A stretch of DNA of 64,000 nucleotides from an uncultured Alphaproteobacteria bacterium (GCA_958296285.1 OY282459.1:694367-758366), one strand, 5' to 3'; positions 40,369 to 50,178 are shown, counted from the first letter of the stretch. Notes: generated by a model from the letters alone, not told the origin. Numbers and translations are program-made.

Positions 40369-40932
40369 ATGCTCGCCCCCGCAAACCCGCTACCCCCCGG
40401 CCCCTTCGCCATCCTCTACGCCGACCCCCCCTGGGACTATAAAGGCCAACTCCAACATAACGGCGCAGGCGGACAAGATACAGGCGGCGCAATCCGACAC
40501 TATCCCACCATCACAACGCAAAATATGGCAGCATGGAATATCGCCGACATCGCCGCGCCCGACAGCCTCCTCTTCCTCTGGGCAACCTCCCCGCATCTGG
40601 ATCAAGCGATTGATCTGGGCAAAGCATGGGGCTTCTCTTGGGCGACCATCGGCTTCGTCTGGAACAAAATGAAGACAAATCCCGGCTTCTATACTCTGTC
40701 GCAATGCGAACTGTGTTTGGTCTTCAAGAAGGGCAAGATTCCGCGCCCCCGCGGCGCGCGCAATGTTAGGCAGCTCGTGGAAGCGAAACGCGGCCCCCAC
40801 AGCGCTAAGCCCGATGAAGTGAGGCGGCGCATAGAAGCGATGTTCCCGCGTCAAAAAAAAATAGAACTTTTCGCGCGAAGCCAACATAAAGGCTGGCACG
40901 CTTGGGGGCTTGACCTATGCCAAAAGACATGA
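40369..40932 (+). CDS. MT-A70-family adenine methyltransferase
   Basis: 187 residues; ILYADPPWDY (DPPW at 19-22) is the catalytic motif of MT-A70-type N6-adenine methylases, followed by SLLFLWATSPHLDQAIDL and VWNKMKTNPGFYTLSQCELCLVF, and the C-terminal KIELFARSQHKGWHAWG typical of prophage/orphan members. It is strongly C-rich at its 5' end (32 C, 10 G in the 60 bases from 40381). It overlaps the next methylase by 16 bases. No restriction enzyme is adjacent, so it is probably an orphan modification gene. Confidence 0.9.
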   Translation: MLAPANPLPPGPFAILYADPPWDYKGQLQHNGAGGQDTGGAIRHYPTITTQNMAAWNIADIAAPDSLLFLWATSPHLDQAIDLGKAWGFSWATIGFVWNKMKTNPGFYTLSQCELCLVFKKGKIPRPRGARNVRQLVEAKRGPHSAKPDEVRRRIEAMFPRQKKIELFARSQHKGWHAWGLDLCQKT

Positions 40933-41807
40933 AGAAAAACCTCATCCATCACGCCGATTGCATGAAAGGCATGAAAACCATGCCCGAATCATGCATTGAC
41001 CTCATCATCACAGACCCCCCCTTCGCCATAGACTTCCGAGCCCAACGCTCCAACTACAACCGAACCCAATCCCGAGTCCTCAAAGGCTACGGCGAAATCG
41101 CCAAAAGCGACTATCCCAACTTCTCCCGCCAATGGATGAAAGAAGCCCATCGCCTCCTCAAACCAACAGGCAGCGCCTTCATCTTCTCAGGATGGAACAA
41201 TCTGAAAGACATCCTCATCGCCGCAGACGAAACAGGATGGATCACCATCAACCATGTCATTTGGAAATACCAATTCGGCGTCTTCACGAAGCGCCGCTTC
41301 GTCTCATCCCATTACCACTGCCTCTTCCTCTGCAAAGACGAAAAACGCAGACGCTTCTACGCCAACGCCCGCTTCCCCCAAACCGCCCGCGATCCCGACA
41401 ATGGCGGAAGCCTCCGCTATCGCGACATGGAAGATGTCTGGACAATCAAACGCGAATACTGGACAGGCAAGGAAAAAACGCCGACCAAACTCCCCTCCGA
41501 ACTGATCCGCAAATGCCTCGCCTATGGGAGCGCGGCGGGCGATCTCATCCTAGACCCCTTCATCGGATCAGGACAGGTCGCCCTTGTGGCGCGACAAGAG
41601 CGCCGCGACTTCATCGGCTTTGAGATCGTCAAAGACTATGCCGATTTCGCGCGGGCGCGTCTTACGGATCCGGCGTCAGATAGGCGCGGTAGAGAGCCGG
41701 CGCCGAAAAAATCACAACGCCCAGCCCATACCACCACCAATCCAAAACCAACAAAGGAGGCCAAAGTTTCGCCACCATCAGAGCAAAGAGAAAAGCTGCC
41801 CATTTGA
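40917..41807 (+). CDS. Beta-class DNA methyltransferase (N6A/N4C)
   Basis: Motif IV TDPPF (32-36) precedes motif I DPFIGSG (213-219), the beta-class order; ATG 40929 is an alternative start. The conserved domain ends near residue 248 ([10 protein letters not shown]). The remaining 48 residues are Pro/Lys-rich and lie antisense over the last two-thirds of the small membrane-protein gene (41662-41904), whose stop begins exactly there. The original 3' end was therefore probably lost on insertion. Recognition site unknown. Confidence 0.9.
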   Translation: MPKDMKKNLIHHADCMKGMKTMPESCIDLIITDPPFAIDFRAQRSNYNRTQSRVLKGYGEIAKSDYPNFSRQWMKEAHRLLKPTGSAFIFSGWNNLKDILIAADETGWITINHVIWKYQFGVFTKRRFVSSHYHCLFLCKDEKRRRFYANARFPQTARDPDNGGSLRYRDMEDVWTIKREYWTGKEKTPTKLPSELIRKCLAYGSAAGDLILDPFIGSGQVALVARQERRDFIGFEIVKDYADFARARLTDPASDRRGREPAPKKSQRPAHTTTNPKPTKEAKVSPPSEQREKLPI

Positions 41808-41904
41808 TCGCGCCAATGTCATACCAGCGCATTTTTTGAACTTTCACATCCAGCCAATCGGTGAAGCGCGTCCAAGGATTCATACCCGCTTTCTTCATCG
41901 TCAT
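41662..41904 (-). CDS. Small conserved-looking membrane protein downstream of carA
   Basis: 80 residues: a short amphipathic N-terminus ([28 protein letters not shown]), then two hydrophobic segments ([29 protein letters not shown]). Its ATG overlaps the carA stop by 4 bases (ATGA), which supports translation. The overlapping plus-strand reading frame is only the odd tail of the methylase. Function unknown. Confidence 0.75.
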   Translation of the reverse strand: MTMKKAGMNPWTRFTDWLDVKVQKMRWYDIGAIKWAAFLFALMVAKLWPPLLVLDWWWYGLGVVIFSAPALYRAYLTPDP

Positions 41905-43094
41905 AAGGAAACTCCTTTCTTCTCCGCCATCATCGCCGCGAAACGCCTAAAGAGACCGTGACTGTCCAACGGGCCGGGCGATGATTCGGGATGATATTGT
42001 ACCGAAAAAACGGGCTTGTCGCGCGATTTTATCCCGCAGACCGTCCCGTCAAAGAGACTCTTATGCGTCTCTTCTACATTTTTGGGGAGCGATTCCCGCG
42101 CCACCGTGAAGCCGTGATTCATAGAGACGATCTCCACTTTGCCTGTCGCCAAATCCTGCACCGGATGATTCGCGCCGTGATGACCTTGCCGCATCTTCTC
42201 GCATTTCGCGCCCAAAGCCAGCGCCAACAGCTGATGCCCCAAACATATGCCGAAAAGAGGAACGCCGCGCGCCACAAGCGTCTTGATCTCGCCCGCCGCC
42301 CATGAGGCGCTCGCGGCGGGATCGCCCGGCCCATTGGCGAGAAGAACCCCATCGGGCGACAGCGCCAAGACCTCTTCGGCGGAACTCTCGCCGCGCAGGA
42401 CAGTCGCGCGGCAGCCTTGGCGGGCGAGCAGGCGCAGAATCGTGTTTTTCACGCCGTAATCCAAAACAACGACAGAAAAACGCGCCTCGCCCTTCTCTTT
42501 GTCATAGCCTTCGGGCCATCGCCAATCCGTCTCGCGCCAGACGCGCTTTTCTCCCGAAGCGCCGCGCGCCAAATCCCGCCCCTCCATTTTCGGATGGGCG
42601 CGCGCCATGGCGAGAAGCGCCTCCTTATCGGGCGCGCCGTCTCGCCGATGGGCGAGCGCGCCGCGAATCATGCCTTTCTCTCTGATGAGAGAGGTCAGCG
42701 CCCGCGTATCCACGCCGGCAATGCCGACAATGCCGCGCCGATGAAGCCATGCGTTGAGATCGCCTTCGGCGCGCCAGTTGGAGGGGGGCGTGATCGGGGC
42801 GCGGAGAACGATCCCCGCCGCGCCTGCCGCGCCCGCGTCAAGACGCGCCCCCGCGCTTGCGCTTTCATAGTCTTCGGCATTGACGCCGACATTCCCGATA
42901 TGGGGGAAGGTGAAGGTGAGAATCTGTCCTTGATAGGAGGGATCGGTCAGGATTTCCTGATAGCCTGTCATGGCGGTGTTGAAGCAGACTTCGCCGACAG
43001 TGATGCCTGTCGCGCCTTCGCCTGCGCCGTGAAACTCTGTCCCGTCTTCCAAGATCAGAAGCGCTGAGGGCGCGGCATTTTGGGTTTTCCGCAT
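41901..43094 (-). CDS. carA: Carbamoyl-phosphate synthase small subunit
   Basis: Glutamine amidotransferase subunit supplying ammonia to CarB for arginine and pyrimidine synthesis. [21 protein letters not shown] is the natural start (43094, 397 residues). The N-terminal domain has [17 protein letters not shown]; the class I GATase domain has [10 protein letters not shown], the nucleophile in [11 protein letters not shown], and the His/Glu pair in [10 protein letters not shown] 12-mer palindrome copy (42835-42846) encodes ARLDAG in a loop. carB is not in the window. Divergent from YqeY. Confidence 0.97.
   Translation of the reverse strand: MRKTQNAAPSALLILEDGTEFHGAGEGATGITVGEVCFNTAMTGYQEILTDPSYQGQILTFTFPHIGNVGVNAEDYESASAGARLDAGAAGAAGIVLRAPITPPSNWRAEGDLNAWLHRRGIVGIAGVDTRALTSLIREKGMIRGALAHRRDGAPDKEALLAMARAHPKMEGRDLARGASGEKRVWRETDWRWPEGYDKEKGEARFSVVVLDYGVKNTILRLLARQGCRATVLRGESSAEEVLALSPDGVLLANGPGDPAASASWAAGEIKTLVARGVPLFGICLGHQLLALALGAKCEKMRQGHHGANHPVQDLATGKVEIVSMNHGFTVARESLPKNVEETHKSLFDGTVCGIKSRDKPVFSVQYHPESSPGPLDSHGLFRRFAAMMAEKKGVSL
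42835..42846. repeat. Dispersed 12-mer palindrome GCGTCAAGACGC (carA)
   Basis: Exact copy in the loop after DYESASAG of carA, a region that varies among homologues. Confidence 0.85.
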
Positions 43095-43166
43095 GTTTGA
43101 GTCTCCGGCTTCGCTTGGCGCTTTTATAGGGATAGGGAGGGCGGGCGCGGGGGTCAAGGCTCTTGC

Positions 43167-43196
43167 TTCTTGGCTCTTTGGCTCTTGGCTCTTTGG
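43167..43196. repeat. 15-bp tandem repeat in the carA-YqeY spacer
   Basis: TTCTTGGCTCTTTGG (43167-43181) is followed by CTCTTGGCTCTTTGG (43182-43196) with one mismatch, with further degenerate units on both sides. It lies in the 173-base divergent region that should hold both promoters. Confidence 0.8.
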
Positions 43197-43267
43197 TTCT
43201 TGTCTCTTGAAGTTGGCTGTCTCTGTGGGCTAGTCTGCCTCGCCACGGGTCTTATGGGAGGGAGCGG

Positions 43268-43723
43268 ATGCGGCGGAGGATAGAGGCGGCGTTCAAAGAG
43301 GCGATGAAAGCGCGCGACAAGCGTCGCGTTGGGACGTTGCGTTTGATGCGGGCTGCGATTAAGGATCGGGACATTGCTCTTCGCGGCGAGGGTGATGCGG
43401 AGGGGATTTCGGATGAGGCGATTATAGCTCTTCTTGTTAAGATGATTTCGCAGCGTGAGGAGTCCATTCGTGATTATCGGGTTGCGGGGCGGTTGGATTT
43501 GGTGAAGCAGGAGGAGGAGGAGCGAGAGATCATTCGGGGTTTTTTGCCTGAGCCTTTGAGTGATGAGGCGATGGAGGCTGCGTGTTTGAAGGCTCTTGAG
43601 GAGACGGGGGCGCGGAGTTTGAAGGATATGGGTGTTGTGATGTCGGCGTTGCGGGTTGAGTTTGCGGGTCGGATAGATTTTGGGAAGGCGGGGCGATTTT
43701 TACGGGGTCGTCTTTCGCAGTAA
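43268..43723 (+). CDS. YqeY / GatB-Yqey-domain protein
   Basis: 151-residue YqeY-like protein, related to the tRNA-binding tail of GatB; found near carA in many alphaproteobacteria. Blocks: MKARDKRRVGTLRLMRAAIKD, EEERGIIR-like EEEEREIIRGFLPEPLSDE, and DMGVVMSALRVEFAGRIDFG. A GGGAGGGAGC ribosome site precedes the start. The coding strand is extremely G/T-rich at the end (26 G, 5 C, 20 T, 9 A in the 60 bases from 43621). The exact role is unsettled; amidation-linked tRNA binding is inferred. Confidence 0.93.
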   Translation: MRRRIEAAFKEAMKARDKRRVGTLRLMRAAIKDRDIALRGEGDAEGISDEAIIALLVKMISQREESIRDYRVAGRLDLVKQEEEEREIIRGFLPEPLSDEAMEAACLKALEETGARSLKDMGVVMSALRVEFAGRIDFGKAGRFLRGRLSQ

Positions 43724-44045
43724 GAAGGGGGGTGTGGGCGTTCTGACGCGCTCCCGTTAAGGGGGGTCAAGGGGGGCTTGCCCCCCTTGAAAAACCAAGC
43801 GGGCGAAGCCCGCTATGGTCGGCGGGCGTGGCGCAACGAAGCCGAGCGTAGCGAGGCGAGGAAGCCCGCCGACCCCCCTCCAAGAGCTCTTCTAGCAGGG
43901 GGCGCGTGGGTGGGTCGCATTTGCTCGCTCGTTTCACTCGCTCCGCAAATGCTCTTTTCCCACCCACCCACGCGCATTCGGGGGGATTCCCCCCGATCCC
44001 CCCTTTCTCAAGGGGGGCAAGCCCCCCTTGACCCCCCTTCACTTT
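43724..44045. repeat. G6/C6 modular palindromic element, copy 2
   Basis: Same modules as copy 1 in a different order: GGGGGGCTTGCCCCCC hairpin (43768-43789); AGCGGGC-GAA-GCCCGCT (43798-43814); GTCGGCGGGC...GCCCGCCGAC (43818-43873) around GCAACGAAGCCGAGCGTAGC; a 13-bp stem (43902-43914 with 43963-43975) enclosing GCATTTGC/GCAAATGC; CGGGGGG-ATT-CCCCCCG (43979-43995); GGGGGGCAAGCCCCCC hairpin (44009-44030). It begins directly after the YqeY stop. The rest of the 482-base gap (44046-44205) is C/A-rich and holds only a ribosome site, GGGGAG, before the next gene. Confidence 0.9.
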
Positions 44046-44205
44046 CAGCTTCCATGCTTTAGTTCCCCTGCGGCAAAAACAAACCCCTATCCATGAAAAA
44101 GATGCCCGCGGCGGCTCGCCGCCGACCCTTGCACCCTGTGGAAAACACAACTACAATCCATCTATCCCCCAAAATGCAAAAAAGAACGGGGACAAGGGGA
44201 GCATA

Positions 44206-45798
44206 ATGAAACAACTCTCGCCACTAGACGCAGCCTTCGTCTATCAAGAAACCGGCAACCAATATATGCATGTCGCCGGACTCTATATCTACGACCCCTC
44301 CACCGTCCCCGCCGCCATGCGAAGCAAAGACGTGCTCGGCTATAAAGACATCATGAAAGTCACCCAGCGAAGCCTCCACCACGCCCCAAACCTCCGCCGC
44401 CGACTGATCCGCGTGCCAGGCGATCTAGACCACCCCTATTGGGTGGAAGACGAACACTTTGACATAGAATTCCATATGAGACACATCGCGCTCCCCAAAC
44501 CCGGCGATTGGAAACAACTCTGCATCCTCGCTGCCCGCCTCCACGCCCGACCACTGGATATGTCGCGCCCGCTCTGGGAAACCTACATCATAGAAAATCT
44601 GGACAATATCCCAGGACTCCCCCCAGGCTGCTTCGCAACCCTCAATAAAGTCCATCACGCCGCCATAGACGGCGCGACAGGCATGGCGCAAATGGCAGCC
44701 ATGCACACCCTCGCCCCAAACGAAAACCTCCTAGACCGCGAAGCCCAAGAAGATCTATGGCAGCCCGAAACCGAACCCCTGCCAGGCGAACTGATGCTCC
44801 GATCCTACGCATCCTTCGCAAGCTTCCCCTTCCGAGCCGCCGAAGCCATGCTCCGAGTCGCCATCGGCGCGGAACGAGCCTTCTCGCGCGGCGAAATGGC
44901 AGGCGCGACAAGCCTCCCGCCCCACAGCATCTTCTCAAAACGAGTCTCGCCCCATCGCGTCTTTGACGCCCGCCTCTTTGATCTCAACGAAATCAAGAAA
45001 ATCAAAAACGCCGTCCCAGGCGCGACCATCAACGATGTCGTGCTGACAATCTGCGGCGGCGCGCTCAGAACCTATCTTGAGAATCGCGGCAACCTGCCGG
45101 AAGAAAGCCTCGTCGCCCTGATCCCCATCAATGTGCGATCAGAAGAGGAAAGAGATACGGGCGGGAATGTCGTCAGTTCCATGACAGCGCGGATTCATAC
45201 CGATATCGCCCATCCGAAAAGCCGCCTCCGCGCCGTGATGGAAAGCACGAAACACGCCAAATCCTTCATCAAAGCCATCGGCGCGCGCGAAATCGTGAAT
45301 CTGGCAGGCGTCGCCCCCGCCGCGACCGCCGCGCTCGGCGCCAAGGTCGCCGCCTCCTTCAACTGGACAGAGCGCGCGCCCCTCCCCTTCAATCTGACGA
45401 TCACCAATGTGCCGGGCCCGCAAATTCCTCTTTACTCGGTCGGCTCGCGGCTCGTGACGACCTTCGGGCTTGGGCCTAATATGCACGGACAGGGCTTGTT
45501 CATCGCCGTTCAAAGCTACGCCGGGATTCTGACGATCGCCTTCAACGCCTGCCGCGTCATCATGCCGGATCCGGAGAGTCTCGCCGAAGCGATACAGAAA
45601 TCCTTTGACGAGCTGCGCGAGGCGGCGCTGGGCGAGACTCTCCGCGCCCCGAGCCTCGCCATCGGAGGAATGACCCAAGCCAGAGACGCGCCAAAATCTC
45701 AGCGCAAAGCCGTCAAATCAAAAAAGCGCAAAGCCGCGCCTGCCGTGTCGTCAAACGCCGCGCCCGCGCCCGCTCACAGAGGCTCAGGAGTCGGATAA
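44206..45798 (+). CDS. Wax ester synthase / diacylglycerol acyltransferase
   Basis: WS/DGAT family: esterifies acyl-CoA to long-chain alcohols or diacylglycerol, implying neutral-lipid storage. 530 residues, starting MKQLSPLDAAFVYQET; the catalytic HHxxxDG is H150-H151-D155-G156 (NKVHHAAIDGATG). The conserved PLFxG-like block appears as RAPLPFNLTITNVPGPQIPLYSVG. A Lys/Ala-rich tail ends the protein. It is C/A-rich at the 5' end (25 C, 9 G, 19 A, 7 T in the 60 bases from 44341) and near-balanced by the 3' end. It overlaps the convergent hydrolase gene by 25 bases. Confidence 0.95.
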   Translation: MKQLSPLDAAFVYQETGNQYMHVAGLYIYDPSTVPAAMRSKDVLGYKDIMKVTQRSLHHAPNLRRRLIRVPGDLDHPYWVEDEHFDIEFHMRHIALPKPGDWKQLCILAARLHARPLDMSRPLWETYIIENLDNIPGLPPGCFATLNKVHHAAIDGATGMAQMAAMHTLAPNENLLDREAQEDLWQPETEPLPGELMLRSYASFASFPFRAAEAMLRVAIGAERAFSRGEMAGATSLPPHSIFSKRVSPHRVFDARLFDLNEIKKIKNAVPGATINDVVLTICGGALRTYLENRGNLPEESLVALIPINVRSEEERDTGGNVVSSMTARIHTDIAHPKSRLRAVMESTKHAKSFIKAIGAREIVNLAGVAPAATAALGAKVAASFNWTERAPLPFNLTITNVPGPQIPLYSVGSRLVTTFGLGPNMHGQGLFIAVQSYAGILTIAFNACRVIMPDPESLAEAIQKSFDELREAALGETLRAPSLAIGGMTQARDAPKSQRKAVKSKKRKAAPAVSSNAAPAPAHRGSGVG

Positions 45799-46607
45799 AG
45801 CGCCGGCGCGCGCAGACGCCCCGCCGAAGAGACGAAGGGCGTCCATGAGTCCGCCGGCTGCGCCAGCCTGTCGGCGATCGCGTAAAGAACGGACGGATGA
45901 TAGCCCATCCCCATATGGCTGCAGAGAACCTCTAGATTTTCGGCGCGAGTGTTGATGTCGGCGCTCTCGCTTTTCTCGCTTTTGTCGCTTTTGTCGCGCT
46001 TCTGCACGCAGCTCTGCCAATGGGCGATGCCGTCCATTTTGGAATAGATCGCCGTGCAGGGAACCTTCGGGAGAATCCGCGCCATCGCGTCCCTGTCCAT
46101 GCGCCGTTTAACCTCTTCCGGCGAGATTCCTGTCGTCCATTGGAAGATTCGGCGGACATTGGAACGGGTCCCTTCCACATCGCGGAAGGGACTGCCCAGC
46201 GTGATCACTTGGCGGATATGTTCGGGCAGCTGGCGCGCGATCTCGCGGGCATAAATGCCGCCCAAACTCTGTCCGATGACGCTGATCGGCTCTCGGCGCT
46301 CGGCGAGGATTTGGCGCGTCCGATCTTCCAGACGCTCCGCCACGCCGGCTTTGGGCCCCATATTGACGCCCAGCCCCCATCCATAAGCCCGGTAGCCCTT
46401 GTCGCGCAGAAAGCGCCGCAGGATTCGCGTAGACCAATCGCCGACCGTGAAGCCCGGAATCACCAAAACCGAATGCTTGTCGCCTTCAGGCGCGTCAGAG
46501 AGGAGGGATCTGTGATTCGCCAGCGCCGTCATATCCATAACGGCGCGCGCGCCTTCCGTCCAAAAGAGAAGCCAGGAGGGGGATCGCGCGGGGGCGGGTT
46601 TTTCCAT
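45774..46607 (-). CDS. Alpha/beta hydrolase (lipase/esterase-like)
   Basis: 277-residue alpha/beta hydrolase: VLVIPGFTVGDWSTRILRR (oxyanion region) and the nucleophile elbow GQSLGG (Ser114). After the cap region a Lys/Ser/Asp repeat (KRDKSDKSEKSES) is encoded by four ~9-bp TCGCTTTTG-like units (45967-45999), another in-frame expansion. Convergent with the wax ester synthase and 4 bases after the TetR gene, so it may act in lipid turnover under that regulator. Substrate unknown. Confidence 0.85.
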   Translation of the reverse strand: MEKPAPARSPSWLLFWTEGARAVMDMTALANHRSLLSDAPEGDKHSVLVIPGFTVGDWSTRILRRFLRDKGYRAYGWGLGVNMGPKAGVAERLEDRTRQILAERREPISVIGQSLGGIYAREIARQLPEHIRQVITLGSPFRDVEGTRSNVRRIFQWTTGISPEEVKRRMDRDAMARILPKVPCTAIYSKMDGIAHWQSCVQKRDKSDKSEKSESADINTRAENLEVLCSHMGMGYHPSVLYAIADRLAQPADSWTPFVSSAGRLRAPALYPTPEPL

Positions 46608-46611
46608 CGGG

Positions 46612-47301
46612 TCAGCCCCCCATGCCGCCCGCGCCGCCTGCGCCGAAGGGGCTGCCTTGCGCGAGGCTGCGCGTGATGAACTTCGCCGCTTCTTCGCCCA
46701 GTTTCTCCGACGTCAAGCCTCCGATTTGCGAGAAGGGCATCCAGCTCCGCACGACAAAAATCGCGCCCATAAGAAGCATGGCCGTCGTGATCGGCTCGCA
46801 GAAATGAACGCTTTTGTCGCGCATTCCTTCGCGGAGGAAATCGGCGAGACGTTTGACCGCCTCTTCGCCGCCTTGCCGTATGGCGGATTGGCGCATGGCG
46901 TCCAGCCAATAGGGTTCGGCGGAGGGGAACCATATTTCTTCCGCCGCGATGGCGCTCGTGATTCGGCGGATGAAGATTTCTATTTTCTCCAATCCCGATC
47001 CGCCGGTCTCTTCGGCTTCGCTGAGATATTTTTGGGCTTTGGCTTGACTCGCCAAGATGCAGGCTTCGGCGAGATCCGATTTGTTTCTAAAATAGTAATA
47101 GAGCGCGGCGTCCGTCATTCCGAGCTGCCCCGCCACTTCGGCCAGCGAGACGCCCTGATAGTTCCGCTCATGGAAGAGTTTGATGGCGGTTTTCAAGATG
47201 GCTTCGCGTTTGAGTCGTTTTTGCTCTTCTTTGGCGTGGGCGAATTCGGGCGAGGCGGCGCGCTTCTGCCGCGCGGGTTTTTTCTTCGGCGATGAGGGCA
47301 T
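46612..47301 (-). CDS. TetR-family transcriptional regulator
   Basis: 229 residues. A Lys-rich N-terminus precedes a typical TetR helix-turn-helix (REAILKTAIKLFHERNYQGV, SLAEVAGQLGMTDAALYYYF, RNKSDLAEA). The C-terminal ligand domain is of the type seen in fatty-acid and acyl-CoA regulators, ending in a GAGGAGG tail. ATG 47301 is preferred over upstream open sequence that overlaps the divergent gene's leader. It probably controls the hydrolase and perhaps the divergent amidohydrolase. Confidence 0.9.
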   Translation of the reverse strand: MPSSPKKKPARQKRAASPEFAHAKEEQKRLKREAILKTAIKLFHERNYQGVSLAEVAGQLGMTDAALYYYFRNKSDLAEACILASQAKAQKYLSEAEETGGSGLEKIEIFIRRITSAIAAEEIWFPSAEPYWLDAMRQSAIRQGGEEAVKRLADFLREGMRDKSVHFCEPITTAMLLMGAIFVVRSWMPFSQIGGLTSEKLGEEAAKFITRSLAQGSPFGAGGAGGMGG

Positions 47302-47480
47302 GAGGATTCTCGCTTGAGGCTTATTTGAAGCTTGGGTTAAATGCAATTTAGCGCGGGTTAGAAAAAAATCAACCCCTACCACCCCCCCCCGCCCAAGAAG
47401 CGAGCTTGACCGCGAGATGGGAGAGCCATAGAATTCCCGCCGCGTCAAAAATCAAGGATTTAAGGATAGGAGGATCAGCC

Positions 47481-49280
47481 ATGCGAGATCACGATCTTGT
47501 CATTCGGAACGGAACAGTCGTGGATGGAACCGGCGCGCCGCCGAAAATCGCCGATCTCGCCATCAATGGCGAGACCATCACCCAAGTCGGAGACGTCTCT
47601 GGAAAGGGTGTTCGCGAGATTGACGCCGAGGGCAAGATTGTCGCCCCCGGATGGGTGGATATCCATACCCATTATGACGGACAGGCAACATGGGATCCGT
47701 ATTTGACGCCCTCCTCTTGGCATGGCGTCACGACTGTCGTGATGGGGAATTGCGGCGTCGGCTTCGCGCCCGCCAAAACAGACAAGCATGATTGGCTGAT
47801 CGGCTTGATGGAGGGGGTGGAAGATATTCCGGGCGCGGCGCTCGCCGAAGGAATCACATGGGAGTGGGAAAGTTTCCCGGAATATCTGACCGCGCTGGAA
47901 AAAATGCCGCGCGCGATAGATGTCGGCGCGCAAGTGCCGCATGGGGCGGTGCGCGCCTATGTCATGGAAGAGCGCGGCGCGAAGAACGAAGCCGCCAAAA
48001 AGGACGACATTGAAGCGATGGCGGAGATTGTCCGCGAAGGGATTGAAGCGGGGGCGCTCGGCTTCTCAACCTCGCGGACGATGCTGCATCTCTCCAAAGA
48101 CGGCGAGCCTGTCCCCGGCACGTTCGCCAATCATGACGAGCTGATCGGGTTGGGACGGGCGCTCGCCAAAGCCGGACACGGCGTCTTTGAGATGGCGTCC
48201 GATCTCACGCCGGAGCAGGACGAATTCACTTGGATGAAAGCGCTCTCCAAAGAGACAGGACTCCCGGTCTCTTACGCTCTTTTGCAAAGCCCCGTCTCGC
48301 CCCATTCATGGCGGGAACTCCTCAAACGCACCGAAGAGGCCGTCCGCGAAGGCGCGAACATTAAAGCGCAGGTCGCCGTCCGCCCCGCCGGACTCATCTT
48401 GGGATGGCAAAGCACCGCGCATCCTTTCGGGATTCATCCGACCTATATGGAAATCGCCGATCTCCCTTTTCAGGAAAGGCTCAAGAGACTGAAAGACCCG
48501 AAGATTCGCGCGAAGATTCTTGCCGAAGAGCCGGATTACTCCCTCGCCCGAAGCACGAGCGGCAATGGAGAATCCTCCGAACTCAGCACGCAAGCCGGAC
48601 TCCTCCATATTCTCACCAAAGGCTTCGGCATGATGTTCCGACTGCGGACGAAAGAGGGAGCGCTGGATTACGAACCGAAAAAAGAGGACAGCATCGGCGC
48701 TCTCGCCAAAGCGAAAGGGGTCAATCCTTATCAGATTCTCTACGACGCCTTCATGGAAAATGACGGGACGGGATATATCTATCTGCCTCTGTTGAACTAT
48801 GCCGAGATGAATCTGGATCATCTCTATGAAATGGTGAGGCATCCGAATACGGTGTTGAGTCTGTCGGATGGCGGGGCGCATTGCGGCGTCATTTGCGATG
48901 CGAGCTATCCGACCTTTTTGCTGACCCATTGGGTGCGCGACAGGTCTCGCGGGGCGCGGCTGTCTTTGGAGGAGGCGGTTCGGCTGCAGACTTCGGAGAC
49001 GGCGGATTTTTACGGGCTTCGGGATCGGGGCCGGCTCGCGGCAGGGATGAAGGCGGACGTCAATGTCATTGATTTGGAGGCTCTGCGAATCGCCGCGCCT
49101 GAAATGGTCTATGATTTGCCGGCGGGCGGGCGGCGTCTGATTCAGAAGGCGGAAGGCTATTGCTGGACGGTCAAAAGCGGCGCGGTGATCTATGAGAACG
49201 GCAAGGCGACTGGCGCGCTTCCGGGGCGCTTGATTCGGGGTCCGCAGGCGGCGCCCGTCATGAAGGCGGCGGCGGAGTAG
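47481..49280 (+). CDS. N-acyl-D-amino-acid deacylase-type amidohydrolase
   Basis: A metal-dependent amidohydrolase of the D-aminoacylase family, 599 residues. [15 protein letters not shown] (metal ligands H62, H64), [23 protein letters not shown] and [24 protein letters not shown] are conserved blocks; the C-terminal [12 protein letters not shown] closes the small beta domain. ATG 47481 has AGGAGG upstream. No signal peptide. The real substrate may be another N-acyl or cyclic amide. Confidence 0.92.
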   Translation: MRDHDLVIRNGTVVDGTGAPPKIADLAINGETITQVGDVSGKGVREIDAEGKIVAPGWVDIHTHYDGQATWDPYLTPSSWHGVTTVVMGNCGVGFAPAKTDKHDWLIGLMEGVEDIPGAALAEGITWEWESFPEYLTALEKMPRAIDVGAQVPHGAVRAYVMEERGAKNEAAKKDDIEAMAEIVREGIEAGALGFSTSRTMLHLSKDGEPVPGTFANHDELIGLGRALAKAGHGVFEMASDLTPEQDEFTWMKALSKETGLPVSYALLQSPVSPHSWRELLKRTEEAVREGANIKAQVAVRPAGLILGWQSTAHPFGIHPTYMEIADLPFQERLKRLKDPKIRAKILAEEPDYSLARSTSGNGESSELSTQAGLLHILTKGFGMMFRLRTKEGALDYEPKKEDSIGALAKAKGVNPYQILYDAFMENDGTGYIYLPLLNYAEMNLDHLYEMVRHPNTVLSLSDGGAHCGVICDASYPTFLLTHWVRDRSRGARLSLEEAVRLQTSETADFYGLRDRGRLAAGMKADVNVIDLEALRIAAPEMVYDLPAGGRRLIQKAEGYCWTVKSGAVIYENGKATGALPGRLIRGPQAAPVMKAAAE

Positions 49281-49300
49281 CGGAGCGGATTGAAGATGGG

Positions 49301-49711
49301 ATGGATGATAATGTCGTGAAACATATGGAGATCACGCTTGACGTGATTTCTCGGTTGGCGGGGCAATCTTTTGCCGTTAAGCGTCTTTCGGTTTTGGTTG
49401 TGGCGGGGGGTCTTGGGCTTGCCGCTGTTCTGGAGGCGAGGGGCGTTTTGTTGTTTGGGGTTTCGTTTTTGATTGTCGTGTTTTGGTTTTTGGATGGCTA
49501 TTATTTTTGGCGGGAGCGGCTTTTTCGGGGATTGTATGATCGGCTTCGGATTCAGACGGCAACGGATTATTCCATGGAGACGGTGAAGTATCGGAAGGGG
49601 ATTTGGTATCGTCATGCGGTTTTTTCGGGTCAGTTGGTTTTGTTTTATGGGTCTCTTTTGGGCTTGACGGGTTTGTTGGGGTTGATTGTTTGGCTGGGAA
49701 TCTCTATGTGA
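49301..49711 (+). CDS. Uncharacterised three-TM protein
   Basis: 136 residues. A short cytosolic start (MEITLDVISRLAGQSFAVKR) is followed by hydrophobic stretches at about 28-43, 47-64 and 105-135, with a conserved-looking linker WFLDGYYFWRERLFRGLYD. ATG 49325 is an alternative start. The LDGYY...ER.FR.LYD pattern resembles small membrane proteins I have seen near mobile or conflict genes, but I cannot name a family. The coding strand is extremely G/T-rich (21 G, 4 C, 32 T, 3 A in the 60 bases from 49441). Confidence 0.8.
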   Translation: MDDNVVKHMEITLDVISRLAGQSFAVKRLSVLVVAGGLGLAAVLEARGVLLFGVSFLIVVFWFLDGYYFWRERLFRGLYDRLRIQTATDYSMETVKYRKGIWYRHAVFSGQLVLFYGSLLGLTGLLGLIVWLGISM

Positions 49712-49785
49712 GGGAGGGTGGGGCGATCTTGAAAGATTGCCGAGAAGAGAGAGACATGCTGCACTCTCTCGCAAGGAGAAAAGAT

Positions 49786-50178
49786 ATGAGTCTTGTCGCG
49801 GTTTATGACGCGCTGAAAGAGGCGAAGGTGAGCGATCACAAAGCTGCCGCTGCGGTGGAGGCTTTGGAGTCGAGTCAGGAGCGCTATGGAGAGCTTCGCG
49901 CCGATATGATTCGGATGCAGGGCGAGACCAATGAGCGCATGACGGCTCTGCAGGCTGATACGAATGAGCGCATTGCGGATTTGCGCGGCGAGATGGCTCG
50001 GATGCAGGCTGATACGAATGAGCGCATTGCGGATTTGCGCGGCGAGATGGACAAGCGTTTTGCTGGGGTTGATGTTGAGATAGCGAATTTGAAAGCGGAT
50101 GTAAGATTGCTGAAGTGGATGAATGGCGTCATTTTGGCGGCGGTGGTCGGGATATTGATTAACGGGATTTTTGGCTGA
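49786..50178 (+). CDS. Coiled-coil membrane-anchored protein (CCDC90/DUF1640-like)
   Basis: 130 residues: an N-terminal helical module (MSLVAVYDALKEAKVSDHKA, AAAVEAL), a coiled coil with a 54-bp tandem repeat (units 49951-50004 and 50005-50058, encoding QADTNERIADLRGEM), then DVRLLKWMNGVILAAVVGIL as the C-terminal TM helix. The start has AGGAGA upstream. Two relatives lie at 54092 and 54334. Function unknown; the family resembles the CCDC90/DUF1640 architecture. Confidence 0.85.
   Translation: MSLVAVYDALKEAKVSDHKAAAAVEALESSQERYGELRADMIRMQGETNERMTALQADTNERIADLRGEMARMQADTNERIADLRGEMDKRFAGVDVEIANLKADVRLLKWMNGVILAAVVGILINGIFG
49951..50058. repeat. 54-bp tandem duplication in the coiled-coil gene
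   Basis: The first 45 bases of each unit (49951-49995, 50005-50049) are identical. The units encode 18 residues each, keeping the heptad-like register of the coiled coil. Confidence 0.9.

Noticed and set aside
40034-40672. 212-residue plus-strand frame across element copy 1
   Set aside because: Composed of palindromic repeat sequence and an out-of-frame reading of the MT-A70 gene.
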